64,000 nucleotides of DNA from positions 125,178 through 189,177 of the forward strand of contig NW_001798980.1 of assembly GCF_000165425.1 (NCBI RefSeq), read 5' to 3'. The translations under genes and the position numbers were made by a program. This DNA comes from Paramecium tetraurelia. Lineage: Eukaryota > Ciliophora > Oligohymenophorea > Peniculida > Parameciidae. The notes beneath the pieces are model-generated. The model ran no database searches. It was not told where the DNA came from and saw only the letters and a list, made by a program, of their open reading frames with translations. This document shows, one piece after another, positions 49,023-61,831 of the stretch. How positions within the stretch are numbered: the stretch's first letter is position 1; every line of letters starts with the position of its first letter.

Positions 49023-51011
49023 ATGGGCTGTACATCTTCAATAGAATAAACTTCTATGATCTCCAGTAAACCTGGAAGACCTAAAATCACCAAATCAATG
49101 TCAACTAGCTCCATTGTTTGCTATAGGAACTCAAAAATCAGGGAAAATGTCACTATCCTTAATTAAGGGAAATCATAGCTTGATTCTTAATTCATCACTC
49201 AAATGTTGAAGAAACACTATATATTTTATTAATTGAATGAAGAGTCTATTCAGAACATTATAAAACATATGTTCTATTGTGTGATCAAGCAAAACCATAC
49301 CTTATACTAGAACATTAATACTCCATCTTGTATGTTCCTAGTGGATAAAGGCCAGCTGAAAACTTAGAACTTCACACTTTTCCAGCCAGGTTCCATTGTA
49401 GGCGAAGACAATCTATTGTTGGGATCAATCAAATTTATTGAAGCCAATGAAGATACTTATATGTGGGGTTTGGACAAAGTACAATTCAACAAGGCAATTC
49501 AATGGATCATCTCGCAATCCTTTATAACCAATAGAGCATTTTTATAACAATAATATTTGTTCCAGTATTTCAGCTAAAATTAATTAGATGGAATTGCTGC
49601 GAACATATTGCCAGTTCAATATCAAAAAAATCAAGTGATGTTCTCAGATGATGCCTTTGTAATCATCAAAGCTGGAGAGGCTTCCTTATTTAAAGGCAAT
49701 CAATTTTCAAAGAACCTTTCTCGTAGAGACACCTATGGTACCTTATACAAACTCAATAAACCTAAAAACATCAAAGTCAGAGCTGTAGTAGAAACTCAAT
49801 GTCTTATACTCACCTAACCCAAATTAATTGAGGTGATTGGATTCAACATACAGAAGCAAATTTACCAGGCAATAATAAGACATGTGTTGATTGAGATAGA
49901 ATTGCCTGGGTTAGAAATCGAGAAGATCTTGGAGAAAGAATAATATAAACTGAAGATTTACAATAATGAATCCATTAGATAAAGGCAGATTCATGAAGAC
50001 TTAAACATTATCGTTGATGGATCTGTTGATTGTGAAGGAGAAACCTTGAAATTGGGAGAGTTCATCTCAGATTAATTTGATAATTCCGTTTATGTGGCCA
50101 ATGGCACCATTGCCATTATCCAAAGAGACTCTCTTTACATAGAGGATTACATTATAGAAGAGAGTTCGGATGAGGAATCCATAAAGTACAAACCCAGATT
50201 CACAGAATTACAGCAATTGTAAATCATTAGAAGGAATTCTAACAATATAATTAATTTGGTTCAATTCAAACAATCAAATTTCATTCTCAGATAGATCAAT
50301 AAATTATCTCAACAGAAAACCTAATAGGAAAGAAGAATGAAATCACAAAAAAAAATATTCGAAACTCTAAAATGTCCGCATATATCAAAATATTATCAAT
50401 TCTATGAAGATAATGTCTCCTACTACTTTTTATTTCAATTTATTGATGGAACTCTCCTATCAGAAAGAAGATTAAAATTGCCTCAAATTCAATCATCAAT
50501 ACTTCAAATGATATCCATCTTAGAGGCCTGCTATAAGAATTCTATAATTTGTAGATCCATTAAACTAGATAACTTTTTGATTGACTACTAAGGAAACGTC
50601 TACTTGATTAATCTTTTGAATGCTAAACAAACCTCCAGAACCTATACAATTATTGGCTCTCCTCATTACATGGCTCCAGAAGTACTCGAAGGAAGAGGAT
50701 ACGATTGCAATAGTGATGTTTGGAGTTTAGGAGTCTGCTTATACGAGTTACTCTTCGAATCAGTTCCATATGGCTAGGCATTAGATGATCCATATTAGAT
50801 TTATGAAGAGATTCTAGGTTCCTCTGATTTAGAGTTCCCAGATAGTTATTAAGATGAATAGGGCAAGAGTTTAATGAAATAATTGATCAACAAGAATGTG
50901 TATTAAAGAATAGGTTCTAATTTCGATTAACTAAAAAATCACAGTTGGTTCAGCTAGTTGGATATTTCTAACATCTCTCCAATTGAATCACAAATAGAAA
51001 TAAGATGTTGA
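49023..51011 (+). CDS. PKG-like pseudokinase with degenerate cyclic-nucleotide domains
   Basis: Intronless, 662 aa. It starts MGCTSSIEQ, a likely acylation signal. The N-terminal half has cNMP-binding-domain folds (NHTLYQNINTPSCMFLVDKG, FQPGSIVGEDNLLLGS, VMFSDDAFVIIKAGEA, LNIIVDGSVDCEGETLKLGE) in the order seen in ciliate cGMP-dependent kinases. The conserved Arg of the phosphate-binding cassette is not seen. The kinase lobe has GSPHYMAPEVLEGRGYD, SDVWSLGVCLYELLFE and HSWF. The ATP-binding Lys is Arg (ILRQINK), HRD is CRS (IICRSIKLDNFLI), and DFG is absent (INLLNAK). It is therefore almost certainly catalytically dead, and cyclic nucleotide binding is doubtful. It may regulate an active PKG. 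Confidence 0.9.
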
Positions 51012-51230
51012 ATAAAAATTATATAACTTAATATATATTTATATTTATGAGTTAAATAAATAGAATTTAACACAAATTATATTTTTAATTTATTTTTATT
51101 CAAAAAAATTCTAGAACAAAAAGTAATTTGATAAATTCTAATTGAGTGAATTATCTTGTTTTGTGATGTCATAAGTTTATGAAATGACCTTAAAAGTGCA
51201 TTTAGATTTATTCATATAAAGTTAAATTAA
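51012..51230. other. intergenic spacer
   Basis: AT-rich spacer between two + strand genes. Nothing recognisable. Confidence 0.6.
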
Positions 51231-52835
51231 ATGCAAAAAAAGGAAGAGAAACAAGAAAAGAGATATTTATCTGTTATCAACAAGATATTATTGATTCTGG
51301 CAGGAGTTCTATTGGCCTACAATATTAAAGTGTACTACGATCGTGTATCATCGTCTCACTATGAAATTAAAGGAAATGGTATATCTTGTATTTATAATCA
51401 GAAATCATTATGAAAAATGATAACAAGTATTTGTAAGACTTTCAACTTGCCTCACTTTCAAAAGTGCTTTCCTAAAATTCACAGACAACCAAATTAAATG
51501 CACAATTGACCTACAATCGTATTAATGATTTCAGAGATTTCTTTGCCAGTTTGGAGAATCTAAGTAACTTAAAGGAATGTAATAATATGAAATATTTACT
51601 TAGTATCCCTTTCTATTGGTAAGAATCCAATTGTAAATGAATAAGTGTAGGCTGCGTCATTAGGCAAAGCATTAGCTAAACTCACCCAATTAAATCACTT
51701 AAACTTAGAATTAGACTCATTATTCAATAAACAAAGTATATAAGTAATTCTAAAGGAATTGAGTAAAATTTCCGGATTGACGGAATTACGTCTCTCTCTC
51801 ATTAGTTGTGATTTATCTGGAGATGGATTGTAATCACTTTATCCATTGACAGATATAAAGAATTTGATCTCTTTAGAACTGTTATTAATTGGCAGCTAAT
51901 TGAAGGAAGAAGAGATGAAACATTTAAAAACAATTTTACATAGACTTCCAAAATTAAAAAAATTGAATCTTAATCTCTATGCAAACAAAATATAAGTTGA
52001 TGGAATCATCACTTTGAGTGGAGGATTGTTTTAGCAGAGACAATTGTAAGAATTTGGGATAGATCTATATTTCAATAATATTACTACAAATGGAACAGAA
52101 AGTTTAATGGGAGTGGTTGGTTCTATGGAGAACTTGACTTCATTAAAATTAGGTTTGGAATTCAATTATATAAAGAATGAGGGAGGAATATTCGTTGGAA
52201 AGGGATTATCATAACTAAAGAAACTTAAGGATTTATCTGTAAATGCAGCCAGTAAAAATTTTGGATTCGATGGATATGAAGCCATTGTCACTGCAATTGA
52301 GAATTTGCCACCTCTAGAGAATCTAGAATTGATTATTGGAGTTAATAAGTGTGGAGTTTCAGGAGCAGAATTGTTAAAATAGGCTTTGTTTAAACAAAAT
52401 AAATTGAAATCCTTGAAAATTAACTTCCTGGAGAACTATGTTGGAGATGCAGGAGCCACGTACGTTGCTGAAGGGATTCAATACTAAAAAAACTTAGAAG
52501 AATTAAGTGTCAACATGAACTAAAATTCCTTATCTGATCGAGGTGCACTTGAATTAGCCAGGGCTGTCAAAAATTCAAAATCACCAAAGGTATAGATGAA
52601 TCTTTATATTTAGATTGTTGACTTTAAAGTAAGTTCAAATGAAATTACAGACAAGGGAATCAAAGATATTTTAGTACTTTTGGAATAGGCTCTCCCTAAG
52701 GTTGATTTATTGTAAGTAGAATTTTTAGACACTGCACTTACAAATTCAACAAGAGATGATATCGAACTGAAATATGGAAGTGTTGACAAATTGTAACTTA
52801 AATTAAATACAATTCCTGCAAGTAATTGGGAATGA
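51231..52835 (+). CDS. membrane-anchored leucine-rich repeat protein
   Basis: Spliced product 518 aa, introns of 23 and 25 nt. An N-terminal basic stretch and one hydrophobic helix (KILLILAGVLLAYNIKVYY) look like a signal anchor. About twelve ribonuclease-inhibitor-type LRR units follow: LGKALAKLTQLNHLNLELDS, LKKLNLNLYANKI, LTSLKLGLEFNYIKNEGG, LKSLKINFLENYVGDAGA, LEELSVNMNQNSLSDRGA and a final RDDIELKYGSVDKLQLKL. It presumably presents a curved interaction surface. Large LRR families are common in Paramecium. No enzymatic domain is seen. Confidence 0.87.
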
Positions 52836-53172
52836 TCATTTTTATATGTTTAAATTAAAGATAACCTACTAATATGTGAAAGAATTTAATTCAAGAATCT
52901 GAAATTTGTAATCAAATTTTATCTCGCTTCTTTTTATCCTGTTTATATACTACAACCTAATAGTTACAGTTATTTATTTGAATTCTAATTAATTACTTTT
53001 AAATTAAAAGTATCTGATCTTCTTTGATAAAAGTTTGATTCTTTCAAGAATTCATAATTTACTTCTTTAGATAGACTTTTAAACACTCTTTATTGATTAA
53101 AACATCAATTGATGTTCTAATTATTATATTGAGAGTCAATTTAATGATTAATGTAAACAAATAAGATTTATA
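52836..53172. other. convergent intergenic region
   Basis: AT-rich region between the convergent ends of the LRR gene and the orphan gene to its right. Nothing recognisable. Confidence 0.6.
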
Positions 53173-53990
53173 TCAATTTTTTTCAGATTCATCTAACATT
53201 TTAGAGAATTTATCAAAGTCAGATCTAATGCATAATACTTTTTCATTTGTCTGTTTGATCTCATCAAATTATTCTTATTTTAATCTTCGTTATAGATTAT
53301 ACGCATTAGATGATACTTGATTGAGCTTTGCAAAAAAGAACTTGGTTGATGATTACGAAGTTTGAGACGTAGTTACGGACTGATGGGTAGGTGAGACATG
53401 TAAACTTGAGTGTTTTTTGAGAAAGGGTTTATCAGCTATAGCAACATTTATGTGATTGTTATTATTGAAGGATTTATTTGACGATCTTCTTTTGGAGTGC
53501 TAAATTAATGCAAATTTAGCTTGGATGCAATTTTTTTAATTATTAATGCTCTGTTTTGAATTACAATTGACATTAGGTTTTAGTGGTTGGTCATGTTCAA
53601 TAAGTCTTGGGTTGGAGGTAGATCTATAAAGTAATTCACTATTAAATAAGTGATATTTAGATACTAGTTAGGTTTGTCAAGAATCTGTCGACTAAGCTCT
53701 AAGAGGTATTGACAATTTTATGAAAGAATTTGCCATTAATGCTCTTTTAATTCATCGACTTTAAGTTCAGGTTCCACTTAAATTTTTTGGATTCTTATGT
53801 ATTTTTTATCATTAGTTGAAATTTGAGATTTTTGGCTAATTTAACACGAACTCTAATCTTTCAATAATGATTTGAGTAGATCAAGTTTTGGTTGATGTTT
53901 TTATTTTTCCTTTTACACTTTTGGCAACTATGTGGTGGACACATACTAAAATTGTTAGAGTTAGTATTGATGATTGATAGATTGTTTCAT
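53173..53990 (-). CDS. hypothetical basic protein
   Basis: Spliced product 263 aa with one 26-nt intron. The N-terminal half is basic and Q-rich (MKQSINHQYQLQQFQYVST, LPKVQKEKQKHQPKLDLLKS). It contains HQWQILSQNCQYLLELSRQI before the intron and a Ser/Asn-rich stretch with HVSPTHQSVTTSQTS after it. It ends in a helix (EQFDEIKQTNEKVLCIRSDF, DKFSKMLDESEKN). No domain recognised. Splicing switches into the frame with clearly better protein character, so I trust the structure. It lies 51 bases downstream of the large surface-protein gene on the same strand. Confidence 0.65.
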
Positions 53991-54041
53991 TATTATTAAA
54001 AAGTATATAAAATTTCAATCTAAAATGTGAAACAAAAAATT

Positions 54042-57000
54042 TCAATAATAAAATAGATAAATGATCATAACTACATTAATGATGCTGGCCCTAACATCTT
54101 AGTCATTGATAGAGGAACTGAGATCCGGATTTTATTGAACCCCACTCTCGCATATATATTTGAACGAATGCCAATTGCACTCATAATCAATGGAATCACA
54201 TTAGTCTTTTTCAACAATCTTTAAGCAATTCTTTCTACAAACCGAGTCTATAGAACTCCAATAGCATCTTGATTAAGCTACGCACATTTATTCGTTTGTA
54301 AAATACTTGCACAAAATAGATTTACATTTATTGTTTGTAAAGGTGCAAAGTTTCGAATCCAAACAAGTAGCCTGATCTGTCTACTCTTCGCACGATTCAC
54401 ATTGGGCATACTGAGTTACAAAGCAAGTTTAATCACTCATCTCATTCCCTTAGCAAAACTACCACGAGGACCCAAATAAACTATATTTATGATTATTAAA
54501 TTTACTAGCAAGGTTTATTTGTGCAATGATAGGGTCCGACTCTCAAAGCAGAAGGTTACCATGAACATTATTGATTATTCACAGTACTTACATTGCATAT
54601 CTCTAAATCATTGATATCCGAGCATGTGGTAATTGTTGTACAAGCTTCATTGATGTAAGCACAATTGTTCTTGGGACAGTTGCTTTAATCAAAGTCAGAA
54701 CATATTGGACCCCTACACGTGTAATTGTCCTTAACACAAAAAGACTTTGAACAATCTGTTTACGGACAAATCCTATCAAGAGCTGTTGATGAAACACAAT
54801 AATTATTAATTTGATAGCATGAAGTTGAATTAAAGTAGAAGGTTTCACACTTTTACTTTTCATTAAGCAATACAATGTCTTCACATTGCTTAGCAATCTG
54901 GCATTGATTAGATATATCCAAATAGCAAATCTCATTATTTAAGGAAGATGTACTCAGGCATTCAACTTAATTTAGATCGAAACATCTCTTTAATCGGCAT
55001 CCAGAATTATCTAAATAACAACTGCGATTCTAAATGCAACTATCTTTGGTTTATGTAAAACACATGTTGATATTGGGAGTAGTTTTATAGAGACAAGATG
55101 TAGTATCATTATCCCAGACACAGTTTACTTGTAAACCACATGCCATTTGATTGATCCCTGGAGAATTGCAGGGTATCTTTAATGGAACTCCATAACAACT
55201 GAATATTTCCTTGAGATAATTACATTTCTAAGCAGTTTAAATAGCACAAGCCAATGAGTTTACATTTTCTATTCCATAACATACTGAACTTGTGCTCTTA
55301 AAAGGAGTACATTAATAATTCACAAATTAGCAAGGTTCTTATTATAGTCCAAGACAAGCATACTTATTTAATCCTGGTTACACACATTTCTGATATCTGC
55401 TGTAAATTTTGGAGCAAACATGATGTATCGGATCATAGGTACAAGCCTATTATTAATAATCTATGTATTAGCAAGCCAAACTATTTGTTTGTGTGAAATT
55501 ATCACATTAATTAGTATATTCATCAGGAACAAATAGAGAACATTCATCATCTTTCCAATAGCAAGGTTCCGTTGTTATTGATAAACAAGCTGTCTTTGAA
55601 ATCCCTTTGGTAGCACAAGAATCTTTGTTGCTTGCAGAAACACATTGAAACAACAAATCATTGTATTTACAAGAAATCTATAGAGATGAACACACCTTTG
55701 AATTAACATTCTTATATTATGCGCAATTTGAATATTGGACATTCGATGAATAAAATGAGCAACGATTGTTTATAAATTGACATTTAGATTTCTTGATGTT
55801 ATAGCAAGCATTATCACTAAGACCAATTGTGTCGCAATCATCAGTTTCTGAATCACTAAGAACACAGGAAAAAACAGTTGAAGAATATTTGACTTTCTGG
55901 CCACTAATGAAAATGCCACAAACTGTAGGACTAATAAGTGTTGGAATATCCTCTATGTTTTCGTTATTGTCAAATTGGTAGCATCTTTAATTTCTCCATT
56001 TACAATTTGCTTAATTGTTCAAACAGCTCAAGTAACTTTGATTTAGACATTAAGTCAGATCGCTTTGAACACATGCATTATTTGACCATTAGCATTACTA
56101 CTTAAAGTTGACAATGCAATCATTATAATTCAATTGGTCCTCACACAAATAAAGATTAGTGTCCAACATATTCCCTACCTGATCATCATTTAATTTTTCC
56201 ATTCTTGTTATCTTCTAAGTACACTACAGTAAAACATCATTGAATTCACAATCATTTATGCTCTGTGTCTAACAACTCATTTTATTATATGACTTTGGTA
56301 AGTCTTTACATAAAACCTTATTTGTAATTACGATATGTTGGCATTGATTATTCAACCATTAACAAGGCATTGGAGCATACATGCAACCATATTGATTTTG
56401 GATGTACAAACAATCAAATAATCTAGGAGTCCATTCTTGACACACCTGATCGTAAATAGTACAAATCTAATTTTTAACGAGTCTGCATAATTGAAAACTT
56501 AAGTATTCATTGCAATTTTATAAGATAATTGAACTTAACGGTATCTCTTAACACTTATTTGATGCTTAATTATACATGCAATTTTTATTGCTAATCTCTA
56601 TACAACTCTTAAAAGTGTAATCGGAACACTATAAATTATTGGTAGAATTATCCTGGCATTCATTAGCACTTGTTTTCCATTTGCAATTAAAATCGGTATC
56701 ACAATTATAGTTTGAAATGTTGTTACATTCAAGATTGACTTTATTCATTATTTTTGTGCATTTAGACAGATTCCAATAGCATTCTATATAATTTTAATTT
56801 AGACACGATGATTTATCGAATCCAAAATTTTCACATTAAACTATCACCAAATCAGTATTCTTTGTGTAACAAGACTTAGTCTAACTATTCCAGAATTAGG
56901 AATTTATTTAACAATATCCCTATGAATATAGTATGCTGGGACCACTCTGAGTGCTAAACTCTACACATTCATTATTAAACCATATGCATTTTTTTAAGGT

Positions 57001-60000
57001 GTATATTAAACAAACTTATTAGTTTAATTGGGGACATTATAAATCATCTTGTAATTAATAAGATTAACAAGCATTATTATACCAAATACATTAAAATTGT
57101 GTTGTTAATTTTTGACAAGCATTTTGATTAATATTTGAACAACCTTCAATTGGTTTTTCATCTGTCAAAATATCACATTTATATGTTTTTAAATTATACA
57201 TATAGGTATTATCAGTTAATTGGATACAAGAATTTAGGTTACTATTTAATTAATAGGAGTTGGGGCTTATGCTTTGACAGCTTGCAAATGCACCCCCTCC
57301 ATCATATCCCACTAAACAATTCTTTTAATAAGCGTATACACAATCATATAAATTAGTTGCAGTGTTGCATTCGATTATCTTTCTTTCAATCTTTTTGCAT
57401 AAATGATTTTCAAAATCATAATAGCAATTCGGTTGTAATTATTAACAGACTTTATAATTCACTTAGACATTTTCAATTTGATCGCAATCAGTAAAGGAAG
57501 CACTTTGGCATTTATTACTCTCAAATTTGCAATTGAGTCCAAGATCACTGAGACAAAGTGATTTTATTAAGATATTATCACAACTCAATTGATTTTAATA
57601 GCAAAATCCTTAACCTACCTTATTTGAATACCAAAAACAGTTGGGTATTGATAAACAAGTTAAAGGAGAATGATATATATCCTCCAATTATTGGCAGGAC
57701 GTCAATTTACTGGTTATACATTTGGATTGAGTAAAGGTGCATTTCGAGGATCGTTAATGGATGCAAGTGATCATACTAGATGTTAGACTACAATGCATAT
57801 TAAAAGTATTATTGATGTCGTTTTATTGATGCTACATATCTCCTAGCAATTAGATGCATTACTTTGAATTGTAATACACATTCATTTGCATGTTATAACA
57901 ATATTAATAGGATTCAACATCATAGAAATCGGATCGTTATTTTAAGGTGCTGTCTTCTAAGCATTAAGAATTATCGAAGACACAACTGAGATGCTGAATT
58001 GAGAGACACTCTTATTAAGTTTACAATTAGTAACAATATTTTATGTGAGCAGGATAAGAAGTGCATTTATTGTTCACCCATAGACATATGTGATTTTAGT
58101 TGACACATAATTGTTGACTTAAGGCGATGTTGCATGGTAAATATTTATTTAATGATTACAAGACACATCCGTTGGCTCCATTGAAACAATATCCCCTTCC
58201 GTTTTAACATACCTTGTAGCTTTGTATATAAGTAGAAGGGCAATAATTTTTTGAATCCTAACATATTTTATTGGTTGAGTCCCAAACACAATTCTTTCCG
58301 CTGGCTTCACAACTATAAATATTTCTAAATTGACAATCGACGTTATTAAATTAGTTATTATACTATTTGCATTTATTCTAAATGAAAATGCACTAAAATT
58401 TAGTCTAGTTCAAACACAGGAACTTACTAATTATGTCATCACATGTATAAAGAATATTTGTATCAGTTTAAGTTAAGCATTTTTTATCTGTGGAATCATA
58501 ATAACAATTATCTGTTGCTAAACTGCATATACTAGGACCTCCGCTTAATTTAGTTTCGATTTCTGAACATAAGAAAGATGAGGAATATGTTTAATTTAAA
58601 GAAACGTCTATACAAGTGCTAAAAGTGCCTCGATTTAGAACAATGCATATTTAATCTGGAGTGTTGATTTTATTACAAATGTTAATATTAGCCTATGAAC
58701 ATTTTAATGTACTCAATTATAAGCTTTTATAGGTAGAGTCAGCAGAGAGTGGCATACACTAATTATTATAGAAATAGCATTCCTATTGAGTGAAGGAGAC
58801 ACATCTATGCAGATTGATTTTTAGATTTGATCCACAGTCAGCTATGGGAGTAACATTTTGTAAACACTTCTTTAGAGTTGAATCATATTAGCAGAAATGT
58901 TGAGTGTTTAATTTACCATTGTGTATTTTCTGTTGGCAAGCCTTTTCATTGACTAAGTCATCACAAACATCAAAATAATTTGATTTATAAAATTGGCATT
59001 CATTGTCTTTCCAGATACAAGGTTGTTTTTGATTCTTAACACACACAGATTATGTAAGTCCACTGCAATTCAATGTTGAATATAAATTTGGATTGTCAAT
59101 TTGTTTGCAGTCCAACAAATCATAATAACATTCACTCGACTATCTTTAACATTAGACTTTATTCATGAATTATTAACATTAATTGCTGTTGATATTGGCA
59201 ATGCAATATCCATTATTATAGGAACATGGCTCTATGTCTATCATTGAACATGAATATGGTGACACATTAGCCAGTTGAACACATTCATCAAATATTTTAA
59301 TATTTTGACAAGAGTTGTTGATCCATACACAAAATTCATTTAGATTTGAGATACAGAGTGCTTTGGTTATACCTACAGTATTGCAGGATATTTGGCCAGT
59401 TAATTGAGTGCAACTCTATTTGATTTCATCATAGATACAATTCGAAACATATGAACACAATTTAGGATTGATATTCAATCTGTTATCACATTGCTCAAGT
59501 GGTTGAACTATTTAACACTTCTATTACTCGTAATCCCACTATGAGTTTAATTGTAAAGACAAACAAAAATATCTGTTAATGTTGGATAGGTCTTGAGTGT
59601 CTAAGATGTAATCTCTCTAGCATTATTTTTTATTTTCGATAAATCTATATAATGCTTTGTCTTGCATGAGACATTGGTTTCTATTTCTGATAAGATCATC
59701 AGGCAATTAAGCATAGTTTCTGAAAATTAAATGGGTGATAGTATTAATGCACATTTTGTTCTACCAGATACATTGTTGATCTTACCTTTGCACATTAGTA
59801 CAACTATATTTGGTGTTGGCTTCCGAACAAGTCAATATTCTCAAATCGCCATATTTGCATTGATTATCTTTCCAAATACAAGGGAGAGCCAGATTCTCAC
59901 AATAGACTTTGCTCAATCCCAGTTAAGAACATCCTTGTAATGGACTGCATTTTACAAGGAAATCCAATTTCTCATCAATCCAATAACAGTTTGACTTCTT

Positions 60001-61168
60001 AAAGCAATCATTCTTCGTAATTAAATTGTAACACCCTTCATCGCAATAACCCTCTTTGCCATTAAAGTAGAGGAAACAATAACTTGAACTTTAACTGCAT
60101 TGTAAATGAGTAGCAATCCCATTCAAGGGCTTGCAATCCAGATTAGCTGATTAAGTCTCCACTTGCATACAGGATTTCTCAAAATAATTTATAGGTTCCA
60201 CCACTTGACAATTCATATCCTTAGGACTCATCTAACAAGCATATCTCCCCAAATTCTCACATTGCAGGTCTGTTCTTAATTAGACTTCTTCAGGAACAAT
60301 GATTTCACACTAATTATTAACAAAAACACTCATTATATCACTGTATGGATTGATGTTAATGTATTAACAAAATATTTAGTTGACACCCTAGATCACTTTT
60401 TAATCATTAATACTGAAGATTGTTCTAAACATGGAATCATCAGAAATGTCTAAACCTATGCATCCTACTCTGCTCTAATCATTGATTTTTAAATTCAATA
60501 GATTGAACTGAGATTATTTCTGGGGAACATACCAAATGAATTGTCCTTATGAATTTAAGTAATTATTTTGCAAATCCCCTTCGTCGTAACTTTTTGAAAC
60601 ATCCAACATATCATCCTATTATATCAATAAACCGTAATCTGTTATATCACTAGATGTAAGACTATCCAGAACATTATTATGAGCTACCAAGTATCCTGTA
60701 ATCAGAGGACACACAGACATGCTCAAAATTAAATTTGGGAAGTTTGTATTCAAATTCACAATTTCTTCAGCAGACAAATACTTGCACTACCTATCCTCCC
60801 ATTTACAAAGTTATTGTGGATCTGTTATACCCATGCAACCATATTTGTTTAAATTCTGATTGCATTTCGCTTTCGAAATGTCATTGATTTCGTGACATAT
60901 AGAATCGAAAATGCATAAAGCCTATGTAGCCACATGTGTGCTTATCTACCTAGTACACAATTTAACACTGAGATTTTAATCGCAACCCTACATTAGATCA
61001 TCTGATATCCTGCAATATCGCTAATGCGGAAACCATCTACCTAAATGAACTAAATCTAATTATTATACAATATTCAGTTTTAGACGCTATGCATGTTTCG
61101 TAAGTGTTAAGTTGCCTACAAATATCCAAGGAGTAAACTTAAGTTACGATCAATAATGTAAATAACAT
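54042..61168 (-). CDS. giant cysteine-rich surface antigen-like protein
   Basis: A 7.1-kb gene encoding more than 2200 residues. It begins with a signal peptide (MLFTLLIVTQVYSLDIC), has cysteine roughly every 8-12 residues, and ends with a hydrophobic segment (RASIINVVMIIYLFYY) preceded by a polar Ser/Asn/Asp stretch, as in GPI-anchored proteins. Repeated units of the form C-x(n)-C-x(2)-W or C-x-W-x(n)-C recur (LCKWEDRQCKY, SNCYWIDEKLDF, LPCIWKDNQCKYGDL, SRCYWSSIDSVCRK). They are typical of Paramecium surface antigen repeats on the cell and cilia. Short introns near both ends are clear. I did not resolve every intron in the middle, so the exact protein length is approximate. Confidence 0.8.
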
Positions 61169-61333
61169 AATTTTTTAATTATTTTTTGTTTATTGCACAG
61201 ATCACTCCATTACAATTTGCATAACCATCTCTCCATCAAACCAAGAATCAATAATTCTTTAAATGAGTATTCTGTACTATCGAACAGAGATTATAATTAT
61301 ATATGTTCATACACAAATTTATTATTCGATTAT
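61169..61333. other. intergenic spacer
   Basis: Short AT-rich region between two - strand genes; it holds the upstream region of the surface-protein gene. Nothing recognisable. Confidence 0.5.
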
Positions 61334-61753
61334 TCAAAATACTAATAACACTATGCCCTTGATGATACCCCAAATTACATCAGATGTCAAATTATCCACT
61401 GCTATTTTATAATCATTTTAAATTTCATTTTAATTCAGTCTCTCTTATATTTACTTCAACTAATCCGTGTTCTGAACAATCTTCATCCGCTTCTCTTGAG
61501 ATTTGTGATTTGCATCTCTCAATTTCACGATGTAATCATTCTCCTCATTTATTTGGAAAGTCTCTATCGTAACTTGAGATTCAGAAATATGTGTGATATC
61601 TATCATCCTGTCTGTGCCCACTTCCATTATCTCCTTCACGTAACATTCCGACTGAATGAGAATGACTTCCTTAGGTGATTCGAACTTTTGGATTTTCAAA
61701 TCACATCCTAAGCCCAAGCAAAATAGTATTGAAATTAGCAATATGTTTTTCAT
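61334..61753 (-). CDS. small membrane protein, possibly p24-like
   Basis: Intronless, 139 aa. A signal peptide (MKNILLISILFCLGLGCDL) is followed by a beta-rich, charged region (FESPKEVILIQSECYVKEI, VTIETFQINEENDYIVKL), a helix (KIVQNTDQLKQIQERLNQ) and a C-terminal hydrophobic segment (VIWGIIKGIVLLVF). The order of signal peptide, a domain with two cysteines, coiled helix and a membrane segment at the end resembles p24/TMED cargo receptors. There is no clear GOLD signature and no cytosolic tail motif, so this is a weak suggestion only. A C-terminal extra exon cannot be excluded. Confidence 0.6.
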
Positions 61754-61831
61754 TAATTTATATTATTCATGAATCAATTAAGTTATTCATGAAGGCATAT
61801 GAATTTAAGAAATAATAAATAATTTAAAAAT

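Noticed and set aside
54603-54935. A 110-codon frame on the - strand.
   Set aside because: It is a shifted frame of the surface-protein gene; the correct frame has regularly spaced cysteines.
59731-59940. A + strand open frame inside the large surface-protein gene.
   Set aside because: It lies antisense to the cysteine-rich coding sequence and has no protein-like features of its own.
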